Source: an uncultured Clostridia bacterium
GTDB lineage: Bacteria; Bacillota; Clostridia; TANB77; CAG-508
NCBI GenBank assembly: GCA_949935895.1
Contig: CATLGL010000032.1
Coordinates: forward strand, 1 to 13,633
Direction of reading: 5' to 3'
DNA: 13,633 nt
A program made the position numbers and the translations under genes. Positions 6,805 to 12,860 of the stretch are shown here, piece after piece (within the stretch, counting starts at the first letter, position 1; the number at the start of each line of letters is the position of its first letter). The notes under the pieces are model-generated. The model worked only from the letters and a program-made list of their open reading frames with translations. It did no database searches and was not told the origin of the DNA.

Positions 6805-9057
6805 ATGAAATTATGGAAGGCATTAGGCGGTGGACTAATAAGTATTTCTGCATCTACTCTTATTATAGGAGGTATCATGCTTGGAAACATAAAGAGTCCA
6901 TCTAATGAGGCTTCAAAGGTTGAAGCACAACTTCGGTCTAATGAAGAAACAGAACCCAAGATAAAACCTGAAATTGAAAAACGGGTAAAAATAGTATGGG
7001 ACACGGAAATTGGAACCGAAGGCATGATGCGAGAGGAGCAGGAGGAGCAGGAGGAACAGCCTGAAACAGAAATCGAAAAAAGTTTTGGGATGTTCAATGT
7101 GAAAGAAAAACCGGATAACATAGCTGTTTTTCAGCCGGAAGTCCAAGTTCCAGAAAAGCCAGAGGCTACTAAAGTAATCAATGTAGTTTCTGAAAGTAGC
7201 GAAGAGAGCACAGAAACAGAAACCGATTCATCAGATTCTTCCGATTCGGAAGGAGTGGATGAAATAGAAAAGAACCACATATGGGGACTATGGGAATACC
7301 AAAACGAAAAGGAAGATATGCGAAAATGCTATCGTTGTGGCTTAATAGAAATTCAGCCACATCATTTTTGTTATATTGGTACTGAAATTAAGGAAGACCA
7401 GGATAACCATATTATACAAGAAATGTTTTCCTGTGATGTGTGTTATATCGCTACACAAGATGTATTTACGACACAGGAACATAGCTATGGCGACTGGAAA
7501 TATGTTGCTGAAAACGATACAGAAGAGAGAGCATGCAAAGAATGTATGCATCTCGAAACTCGTTCTCATCAGCATGAAGAACCGGTTGGCGAATTAACAT
7601 ATGTGTATCAATCATCAAACAATGATGGAACACACAATATGGAAGCAAGCTATACTTGCTCTGTTTGCCAAAAGATAGTTACCATAACGAAGAGTGAGGC
7701 ATGTGTATATGTGACAGAGTATGAGAAAGTAGGAACAAGTGAAACTCATACAGAAGTTAAACAATGTAAAACATGCCAATATACTATAAGAACGGAGGAA
7801 GAATGCACACCAAATAGCGAATTAAGTTATGTGTATCAATCATCAAACAATGATGGAACACACAATATGGAAGCAAGCTATACTTGCTCTGTTTGTCAAA
7901 AAGTAGCTACTAGAAGCAAAAGTGAGGCATGTGTATATGTAACAGACTATGAGTGGTCAGAAACAAAAGACATTCATATAGTAGTACATACATGTAGTAT
8001 ATGCCAATATGTAAATGAACAAGAAGGAGCATGTGTTCCAACTGGTAAGCTTACTTGTATCAAAGAAACAGATTCGCTAATTTATGAGTATTATGAGTGC
8101 GAATTATGTGGAGACAGGTGTAACCAAGTCCTTCATACAGTACACCAATTTGAAGATTGGGAGTATCGAGATGAAAAAACACATATGCGTTACTGCATCT
8201 GTACTGAAGAAAGAGAAGAGGCAGATCATGTATATGTGTATGATGGAAATACTTCTGTTATTTGTGAGGTATGTGGACATGCGAAAGATGTAGTATCGCA
8301 TGTCCATGGAGCAAATCTAAAAGAAGATATGGATTTGATGATTTTAATAAGTACATGGGAGTATAAAAATGAAATTATATCTCCTGGAAAAGAAAATAAT
8401 CCTAATCCTTCACTAGATGAACCGTGTTATTGGTACAACTTCAAATGTAAAATCTGTGGTGCAAAATATAAACTAATTTATAACCACAAATTTGAAAATG
8501 GAGTTTGTGTTAGAAAACATTGTGGTATTTCAGAGGCAACTACTACTATATCTGAATTTGACAATTTGGATGTGGAAGATATTGATGCTAAAGAGGGAAC
8601 AGTTACAGAAGCTGGAGGTGAAACTGAAGGTACAACTGGTATCGAAGATGGAACAGATACCGAAGGCGGAAATGAAACCGAAGGTACAACTGGTACTGAG
8701 GATGAAACAGATACCGAAGGCGGAAATGAAACCGAGGGTACAACTGGTACCGAAGATGGAACAGATACTGAAGGCGGAAATGAAACCGAAGGTACAACTG
8801 GTACTGAGGATGGAACAGATACCGAAGGCGGAAATGAAACCGAAGGTACAACTGGTACTGAGGATGGAACAGATACCGAAGGCGGAAGTGAAACGGAAGG
8901 TACAACTGGTACTGAGGATGGAACAGATACTGAAGACGGAAATGAAACAGAAGATACAACCAGTACAGAAGCTGAAGGTGAAACGGGCATTGAAGATACA
9001 ACCAATACTGAAGACGAAACAAATGCCGAAGGCGAAGTAACTACTATAGCGGCATAA
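6805..9057 (+). CDS. Large acidic secreted or membrane-anchored CxxC-repeat protein
   Basis: This 750-residue protein starts behind AGGAGG (6792-6797). Residues 5-27 are a hydrophobic signal or anchor (WKALGGG...IIGGIMLG). A Glu/Ser/Thr-rich spacer runs to about 155. The core, about 160-570, holds ten CxxC pairs (C175YRC to C548KIC) mixed with His and Trp, in units of the type W-E-Y, H, C-x-x-C. This looks like small zinc-ribbon or disulfide modules seen in clostridial surface proteins. Two units are nearly identical (7591-7725 and 7819-7953). The tail is six 18-residue units rich in Thr, Glu, Gly and Asp, then a degenerate end. No LPXTG sortase motif or choline-binding repeats are visible, so anchoring would rely on the N-terminal segment. 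It uses two ordinary in-frame CGG codons (6934, 6982). Function is unknown; metal binding or surface adhesion is inference. Confidence 0.85.
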   Translation: MKLWKALGGGLISISASTLIIGGIMLGNIKSPSNEASKVEAQLRSNEETEPKIKPEIEKRVKIVWDTEIGTEGMMREEQEEQEEQPETEIEKSFGMFNVKEKPDNIAVFQPEVQVPEKPEATKVINVVSESSEESTETETDSSDSSDSEGVDEIEKNHIWGLWEYQNEKEDMRKCYRCGLIEIQPHHFCYIGTEIKEDQDNHIIQEMFSCDVCYIATQDVFTTQEHSYGDWKYVAENDTEERACKECMHLETRSHQHEEPVGELTYVYQSSNNDGTHNMEASYTCSVCQKIVTITKSEACVYVTEYEKVGTSETHTEVKQCKTCQYTIRTEEECTPNSELSYVYQSSNNDGTHNMEASYTCSVCQKVATRSKSEACVYVTDYEWSETKDIHIVVHTCSICQYVNEQEGACVPTGKLTCIKETDSLIYEYYECELCGDRCNQVLHTVHQFEDWEYRDEKTHMRYCICTEEREEADHVYVYDGNTSVICEVCGHAKDVVSHVHGANLKEDMDLMILISTWEYKNEIISPGKENNPNPSLDEPCYWYNFKCKICGAKYKLIYNHKFENGVCVRKHCGISEATTTISEFDNLDVEDIDAKEGTVTEAGGETEGTTGIEDGTDTEGGNETEGTTGTEDETDTEGGNETEGTTGTEDGTDTEGGNETEGTTGTEDGTDTEGGNETEGTTGTEDGTDTEGGSETEGTTGTEDGTDTEDGNETEDTTSTEAEGETGIEDTTNTEDETNAEGEVTTIAA
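7591..7953 (+). repeat. 228-nt period internal duplication (two copies)
   Basis: Copy one (7591-7725) and copy two (7819-7953) are nearly identical over about 135 nt, including many synonymous positions, and lie 228 nt (76 codons) apart in frame. Near-identity at the DNA level points to recent duplication or gene conversion within the CxxC-repeat gene. Confidence 0.85.
8620..8943 (+). repeat. Six tandem 54-nt repeats encoding 18-residue acidic units
   Basis: Each unit encodes a variant of ETEGTTGTEDGTDTEGGN. Six in-frame units run from 8620 to 8943, followed by decayed units to the stop. Units differ at a few codons (Ile/Thr, Gly/Glu, Asn/Ser, Gly/Asp). Repeat number is likely to vary between strains by slippage, without breaking the frame. 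Confidence 0.93.
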
Positions 9058-9098
9058 TATTATTCACTCCATTTAGATAGATAAATCATTTTTCTATT

Positions 9099-9127
9099 GA
9101 GAGGCTGTTCTTTAGCCTCTCTTTTTT
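9099..9127 (+). terminator. Intrinsic terminator of the CxxC-repeat protein gene
   Basis: GAGAGGCT (9099-9106), a 7-nt loop and AGCCTCTC (9114-9121) are followed by TTTTTT. This is a strong rightward terminator, about 40 nt after the stop. Confidence 0.92.
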
Positions 9128-9132
9128 ATAAC

Positions 9133-9167
9133 AAAAAAGAGGAGAAGTTCATTTTTAGAACTTCTCC
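9133..9167 (-). terminator. Intrinsic terminator of cotJC
   Basis: A perfect 10-bp stem joins 9141-9150 to 9158-9167. On the minus strand it is followed by TCTTTTTTG, so it terminates leftward transcription from cotJC. Confidence 0.9.
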
Positions 9168-9184
9168 TTTATAATAGTTAAAAA

Positions 9185-9682
9185 TTATCGATTATTACAA
9201 TTACACATACTATCACAAGGATTGTAATTATTTACCATATTAAAATCTTTAGTACATTCCATCAAATTTTTATCTTCTTTACAAGTATTCATATAAAATT
9301 TCTTTTCAGCAAGTTTGTCTTGTACACCACGTAAAGCCTCTCCAAATCTTTGGAAGTGAACAACTTCTCTTTCACGTAAGAAACGAAGAGGTTCTACAAC
9401 ATCTGGGTCATCTTTACATAAATTGATTAACTTTTCATACGTTGCACGAGCCTTTTGCTCTGCTGCTAAATCTTCTTGTAAGTTAGCAATTGGGTCACCT
9501 TTACATGCAATATAAGAAGCAGTAAAAGGAACGCCAGCAGCAGAAGAAGGATAGATATCAACACCATGGTCAGTATAGTAGGCACCTAAACCTGCTTTTT
9601 CAAGTTCTTCTGGGCATACTCCTTCAGTTAATTGATGTACAATTGTACCTACCATTTCAAGATGTGCTAATTCTTCGGTTCC
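9185..9682 (-). pseudogene. cotJC: CotJC, manganese-catalase-like spore coat protein, 5' part missing
   Basis: CotJC proteins are spore coat components with a ferritin-like di-manganese catalase fold. The homologous frame begins at Gly (GTEELAHLEMVGTIVHQLT) and runs about 165 residues to the stop. Two ExxH metal motifs are present, EELAH and EVVH. The first 60 or so residues, including the start and the first metal-binding Glu, are missing. Upstream of Gly the frame reads Gln-His-His and then a stop at 9692-9694, where the family normally reads Asp-Ile. The ATG at 9655 is an internal Met, not a credible start. The C-terminus carries an unusual Cys- and Asn-rich tail ending CNCNNR. The break coincides with the left edge of the recombinase-bearing region, so this may be one half of a reversibly split gene rather than a dead one. 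Promoter and start would lie beyond the window. Confidence 0.88.
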
Positions 9683-9732
9683 ATGATGTTGTCACTTAAA
9701 AAAACTTAGTGCTATTGACTGTAAAATAGAAA

Positions 9733-9774
9733 AAGTTCACTTGGTGAACTGAACCTAGTACACTAAGTGAACTT
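9733..9774 (-). terminator. Terminator hairpin downstream of rhuM
   Basis: AAGTTCACTTGGTG (9733-9746) pairs with CACTAAGTGAACTT (9761-9774) with one mismatch. On the minus strand a run of five T and then CTATTTTAC follows, just past the rhuM stop. The left arm is also part of a short palindrome, AGTTCAC-TTG-GTGAACT. Related sequence recurs upstream of rhuM. Confidence 0.65.
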
Positions 9775-9781
9775 ATTAATT

Positions 9782-10804
9782 TTATTTATTATTATTTTCA
9801 TCTAAATATCTTTGATACATTTCATCCATACTAGAAATATATTGAGCATCTTGTTTTACTTTAAATTTTTCATATTCATTTTCTGCTTTTTCTATTGCTT
9901 CTTTATGAGATATAGAACCTGCATTATCTAATACTTTCTTTCTTCTAAATTTTAATAAATCGTCTGTTGCATCAATCCAATTTTGCATTGTCATGATATG
10001 TCTTTCTTTAGCTTCATCTTCAGCAAATACTATAAAGAAATTGGTTAAATCATTTAATTTTTTCAATTCTTCTTCATTTAAATAATTTTTAGCTATTGTT
10101 ACATCATATTTATATATTAAACCATCTGGACTATTTTTCCAATTTGTAAGTCCCATGTGTTCTTTCTCTGCATTTGCTCTTTCATAAATTAATTCTGCTG
10201 CTGTATGTCCAGAAATAGCATAATGCAACTTGTTTTGAACGATTTTGAAAAATGTATATGCTTCTTCTGAATTCGGATTATAGTCAACTGCTGTTGCTAT
10301 AAATAAATCTGTTATTTTTTGATAAGCCATTCTTTCACTTGTACGAATAGTTTTTATTCTTTCTAATAACTCATCAAAATATTGTGCATTTACTTTGCCA
10401 CCCTTTAAAAATCTATCATCATCTAATGTAAATCCTTTTATCATATATTCTTTTATTAATTTATTTGCCCATGTTCTAAATTTTATAGCTGGTTTTGAAT
10501 TTGCTCTAAATCCAATGGAAATTATCATATCTAAATTATAATAACTTGTAAAATACTGTTGTTTCCCATTGTTACCCATATGTGCAATTTTTGCACATGT
10601 GCTATTTTCTTCTAATTCTTTATCTTTATAAATATTATTTATATGTCTTGTAATTCCAGTTCTGTCTATTTTAAATAATCTAGCTAAAGATTCTATATCG
10701 AGCCAAACATTTTCATCTTGTAACATAACTTCAACTTTAATATTATCTTCATCATCAGTATAAAATACAATATTATTTTCATTTCCGATTAATTTATTAT
10801 CCAT
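9782..10804 (-). CDS. rhuM: RhuM family protein
   Basis: This 340-residue protein has full family length. The N-terminal part (about 22-130) shows family features: KVEVMLQDENVWLDIESLAR, a helix-turn-helix-like segment (LFKIDRTGITRHI), then YYNLDMIISIGFRANSKPAI and FRTWANKLIKEYMIKGF. The C-terminal half has the conserved ISGHTAAELIYERANAEKEHMGLTNWK and YDVTIAKNYLNEEELKKLN. RhuM was first named from a Salmonella pathogenicity island, and relatives are common on mobile elements; the biochemical role is not settled. The start is the ATG at 10804 with a GAGG ribosome binding site 10 nt upstream. It has its own promoter with a LexA-like box, so DNA-damage induction is likely, in keeping with carriage on an element. 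It appears monocistronic, flanked by related hairpins on both sides. Confidence 0.9.
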   Translation of the reverse strand: MDNKLIGNENNIVFYTDDEDNIKVEVMLQDENVWLDIESLARLFKIDRTGITRHINNIYKDKELEENSTCAKIAHMGNNGKQQYFTSYYNLDMIISIGFRANSKPAIKFRTWANKLIKEYMIKGFTLDDDRFLKGGKVNAQYFDELLERIKTIRTSERMAYQKITDLFIATAVDYNPNSEEAYTFFKIVQNKLHYAISGHTAAELIYERANAEKEHMGLTNWKNSPDGLIYKYDVTIAKNYLNEEELKKLNDLTNFFIVFAEDEAKERHIMTMQNWIDATDDLLKFRRKKVLDNAGSISHKEAIEKAENEYEKFKVKQDAQYISSMDEMYQRYLDENNNK

Positions 10805-10834
10805 ATAATATCGACCTCGTTTCTTATTTGTTAC

Positions 10835-10863
10835 ATATTATCAAACATTCGTTCTTTTGTCAA
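10835..10863 (-). promoter_or_regulatory. Consensus SigA promoter of rhuM
   Basis: On the minus strand TTGACA (10858-10863), a 17-nt spacer and TAATAT (10835-10840) give a strong promoter about 30 nt upstream of the rhuM ATG. A strong promoter on an accessory gene suggests it is normally repressed. Confidence 0.82.
10843..10854 (-). promoter_or_regulatory. LexA/DinR-type SOS box in the rhuM promoter spacer
   Basis: The minus strand reads GAACGAATGTTT, matching the Gram-positive LexA pattern CGAACRNRYGTTYC at 12 of 14 positions when extended by one base each side; only the two outermost bases differ. It lies entirely between the -35 and -10 hexamers, where bound LexA would block polymerase. 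Confidence 0.62.
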
Positions 10864-10929
10864 TTGCATTATAATTATTTTATAAAAAATAATAGCACAC
10901 AATTTCAAATAATCTATAAAATTTTAATA

Positions 10930-10970
10930 CACCAAGTGAACTAATATTAAATTTTTTAGTTCACCCAGTG
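10930..10970. repeat. Inverted repeat upstream of rhuM related to the rhuM terminator hairpin
   Basis: GTGAACTAA (10936-10944) pairs with TTAGTTCAC (10956-10964). The segment TACACCAAGTGAACT matches TACACTAAGTGAACT at the other end of rhuM (9759-9773) with one difference, so rhuM is bracketed by related sequence about 1.17 kb apart. Confidence 0.6.
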
Positions 10971-11017
10971 AATTTTTACATCAAATCTACTTAAAACTTT
11001 TGTTCTTTTATTAACTC

Positions 11018-11099
11018 TTGAAGGCTTGTCCTTCAATGTATGTAGGCGATGTGTGAACACTCGCTTTCCTGCCCTCATTTCTAATGAGGTAGGTTCAAC
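11018..11099 (+). ncRNA. IS605/TnpB omega-RNA-like right-end remnant
   Basis: Three consecutive hairpins are visible. TTGAAGG/CCTTCAA (11018-11036) comes first, then GCGA-T-GTG/CAC-TCGC with a TGAA loop (11046-11064). The third, CCT-CCTCATT/AATGAGG-AGG (11068-11093), is followed immediately by TTCAAC (11094-11099). A terminal GC-richer hairpin ending in TTCAAC is the look of IS605/IS1341-type right ends, where TnpB guide RNAs end and the flanking DNA acts as guide. No tnpB or tnpA reading frame is present upstream; rhuM there runs the other way. This could be a decayed insertion sequence or a stand-alone RNA. The identification is by pattern, not by alignment. Confidence 0.5.
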
Positions 11100-11163
11100 T
11101 TTGATAGTACTTATGTCTATTTAATTAAATATTCTTATCCTTAAATCCTATTAACTGAAAAAT

Positions 11164-11240
11164 AATGTGCTTATAAAATTAAGTCAAGGTTGTGCAATAG
11201 CACATTCATTTTAACCTTGAGTTGATTTTATAAGCACATT
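11164..11240. repeat. Large 28-nt-arm inverted repeat with nested hairpin
   Basis: Arms 11164-11191 and 11213-11240 are complementary at 26 of 28 positions. The 21-nt loop holds a second stem, GTGC-aata-GCAC (11192-11203). It lies 40 nt after the stop of the leftward S66 peptidase gene, and ATTTTTC follows on the minus strand, so it may act as its terminator. It is far longer than a usual terminator and could be a small palindromic element. Confidence 0.8.
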
Positions 11241-11280
11241 AGAATTTATGTATGGGATTTATTATATTAGATATAATTTT

Positions 11281-12195
11281 TCAATCTAAAAATTCTCCTA
11301 CTATTTTAACTTCATTATTATCTATTCTTGCACTTACTCCTATAGGAATTATGCTATTTGCTATTTTATGTCCAAAATCATTACATTTTACTATTGGAAA
11401 ATTATATTCTTTTGTATATTCTTTTAATATATCTTCCATTTGTGGATATATATTACCATTTTTTTGTAAATCATAATTATAGCCAACTACTATGCCTTTT
11501 ACTTTATCAAATACGCCAAATTGTTTTAAATGTGCAAATCTTCTTTGGCACTCATTTGGTGAAGTTCTATAACTTTCTATAAATAATATATTTTCTTGCA
11601 TTTCTGCTAGATATTCTGTTCCTACGAGATACATCATACTACCTAAATTAGTTCCTATAATTTTTCCTTCTGCTTTTCCATTTCTTATGCTTACTTTATT
11701 ACCAAAATTAAATTTATCTAAATTTTTATTTATAAAAGCCTGTTCAAAAATCCTATACTGTTCTTCTCCATACTCTGTTCCAAAACATACAAAATTAGGT
11801 CCACTAAATGTTACCACCCCTGTCTTTTTATATATAGCATGTAATAAAACAGTTATATCGCTATATCCTACTAATATTTTAGGATGTTTTTTTATTTCTT
11901 CATAATCAAGTAATTCAATAAATGTATTACAAGTTTCTCCACCATTTAAACAAACTATTGCTTTAACTTCGTCATCTTTAAACATGCTCATAAATTCTTC
12001 TGCTTTTTGTTCTCTAGTTCCAGCAGATCCATAATAATCTTCTAATACATTTTCAGCAATTTTTATTTTAAATCCTTTACTTTTTAGTAATTCTTCCGCT
12101 CTTTTAAAATCCTCATATCTATTTCCTAATTCTAAGCTATTTGCTACTCCTACAACTCCTATTGTATCTCCATAGTTCAATTTATTTGCTAACAT
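11281..12195 (-). CDS. S66 family peptidase (LD-carboxypeptidase LdcA / microcin C immunity MccF-like)
   Basis: This 304-residue cytoplasmic serine peptidase has the full family length. S66 enzymes either trim the terminal D-residue from murein tetrapeptides (LdcA) or cleave peptide-nucleotide antibiotics (MccF). The N-terminus is YGDTIGVVGVANS. The nucleophile elbow GYSDIT places Ser112, LFIES gives Glu207, and DFGHK gives His276, so the Ser-Glu-His triad is complete. CLNGGETCN matches the conserved oxyanion region, and IIPIG lies near the end. The ATG at 12195 follows AGGGAG, and a promoter is visible upstream. The sequence alone does not separate LdcA from MccF; carriage on a probable mobile element slightly favours a self-protection role, but that is inference. 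It is divergent from the recombinase unit. Confidence 0.9.
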   Translation of the reverse strand: MLANKLNYGDTIGVVGVANSLELGNRYEDFKRAEELLKSKGFKIKIAENVLEDYYGSAGTREQKAEEFMSMFKDDEVKAIVCLNGGETCNTFIELLDYEEIKKHPKILVGYSDITVLLHAIYKKTGVVTFSGPNFVCFGTEYGEEQYRIFEQAFINKNLDKFNFGNKVSIRNGKAEGKIIGTNLGSMMYLVGTEYLAEMQENILFIESYRTSPNECQRRFAHLKQFGVFDKVKGIVVGYNYDLQKNGNIYPQMEDILKEYTKEYNFPIVKCNDFGHKIANSIIPIGVSARIDNNEVKIVGEFLD

Positions 12196-12252
12196 TGTTT
12201 TATTCTCCCTTCATTTTTAATTGCTAAGACTATTAATCTTTGTGCTTAATAT

Positions 12253-12281
12253 TTTATATCATATTATCAAAATCTTATCAA
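12253..12281 (-). promoter_or_regulatory. Promoter of the S66 peptidase gene
   Basis: On the minus strand TTGATA (12276-12281), 17 nt and TATAAA (12253-12258) form a reasonable housekeeping promoter about 60 nt upstream of the ATG. Confidence 0.6.
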
Positions 12282-12322
12282 ATATCAGTTTTAGTTTTAG
12301 AAAAAAGGGAAATAAAAGGGAA

Positions 12323-12351
12323 TTGATTTTATAAATTGCCCATCATATAAT
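12323..12351 (+). promoter_or_regulatory. SigA promoter of the small ORF/recombinase unit
   Basis: TTGATT (12323-12328), a 17-nt spacer and TATAAT (12346-12351) direct rightward transcription. The predicted start near 12358 is only about 20 nt before an intrinsic terminator and about 200 nt before the first ORF. Confidence 0.78.
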
Positions 12352-12379
12352 GTTAGCATAGGAAAAATATAAATTTGCT

Positions 12380-12408
12380 CAAGACAAGTTTGTCTTGGGT
12401 ATTTTTTT
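12380..12408 (+). terminator. Promoter-proximal terminator in the recombinase leader
   Basis: CAAGACA-AGTT-TGTCTTG (12380-12397) is a 7-bp stem followed by GGTATTTTTTT. It sits right after the predicted start site, so most transcripts would end here unless antitermination occurs. Confidence 0.72.
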
Positions 12409-12458
12409 ATATTGTAGGAATTTTCGAGCGATAGCGAAGGAAAGCTCCATACAATATA
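12408..12458 (+). promoter_or_regulatory. Structured leader hairpin between two terminators
   Basis: TATATTGTA (12408-12416) pairs with TACAATATA (12450-12458), extended by GGA/TCC. An inner TTCG/CGAA stem (12423-12438) caps it. Its first base shares the end of the preceding T tract. It may be an antitermination or sensor element; no known riboswitch is recognised. Confidence 0.5.
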
Positions 12459-12464
12459 GTTATT

Positions 12465-12523
12465 CAGAATTTTAAATTTTCTTATAAGCTTTGCTTATTT
12501 AGAAAATTTTAATTCTGTTTTTT
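12465..12523 (+). terminator. Second terminator in the recombinase leader
   Basis: Arms of about 25 nt (12465-12489 and 12493-12517) pair with a few mismatches around a TTT loop, and TTTTTT follows at 12518-12523. It lies 36 nt ahead of the small ORF on the same strand, giving two terminators in series before any gene. Confidence 0.7.
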
Positions 12524-12558
12524 ATGGTTTTTTCATAAATTTTAAAGAGGCGATTGAT

Positions 12559-12702
12559 ATGTTATTAGAAGAATATACTATTGAAAACACTAAAGTAAAA
12601 TTTTATGATGATTACATTGTAGAAAATACAACTACTCAAAAAGAATATATAGATAATGTTATTATTAATTTAATAAGAAAAATAAATCCTTCTTTGTTGT
12701 AA
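12559..12702 (+). CDS. 47-residue protein of unknown function ahead of the recombinase
   Basis: An ATG at 12559 behind AAAGAGG (12544-12550, 8 nt gap) opens a 47-codon frame, MLLEEYTIENTKVKFYDDYI to INPSLL. The product is acidic in the first half and ends with a short amphipathic, lysine-containing helix-like stretch. It is the only ORF between the recombinase promoter and the recombinase and runs in the same direction. Recombination directionality factors and small regulators of element integrases are often this size and in this position, but I recognise no family. The ribosome binding site and spacing support a real gene; the function is unknown. Confidence 0.6.
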   Translation: MLLEEYTIENTKVKFYDDYIVENTTTQKEYIDNVIINLIRKINPSLL

Positions 12703-12745
12703 TTTGTTACAATTACAGATATAAGTTATATCATAGTTAAAGGCA

Positions 12746-12838
12746 ATGCAAAATATTTACGCATTTTCAAGGATACAAAATGCTAAAGCATTTTGCATAA
12801 GACATCCGTAAGGTCACTTTGTTCCCAACGGCTGTCTT
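12746..12838 (+). promoter_or_regulatory. Competing stem-loops upstream of the recombinase start
   Basis: CAAAATGC-TAAA-GCATTTTG (12776-12795) is a perfect 8-bp hairpin. Its parts can pair differently: ATGCAAAAT (12746-12754) with ATTTTGCAT (12790-12798), enclosing GCATTTT (12761-12767) with AAAATGC (12777-12783). A separate stem joins AAGACATCCGT (12799-12809) to ACGGCTGTCTT (12828-12838) with one mismatch. No T tract follows, so control of translation or RNA stability is more likely than termination. Confidence 0.55.
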
Positions 12839-12860
12839 AATTACAAGGAAAGGAGGAAAT

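Noticed and set aside
8620..8943. CRISPR-like array
   Set aside because: The 54-nt units are contiguous, have no spacers and keep the coding frame of the CxxC-repeat protein.
8478..9022. Long antisense frames rich in Pro/Ser/Val or Tyr/Leu/Phe opposite the 54-nt repeats
   Set aside because: They are shadows of a short-period repeat with no stops in any frame; they lack ribosome binding sites and family resemblance.
9185..9655. A complete cotJC starting at the ATG at 9655
   Set aside because: Conserved sequence continues nine codons upstream (GTEELAHLE), so this Met is internal and the true N-terminus is missing.
11252..11476. Rightward hydrophobic ORF starting in the palindrome region
   Set aside because: It is antisense to the conserved S66 peptidase and shows no independent features.
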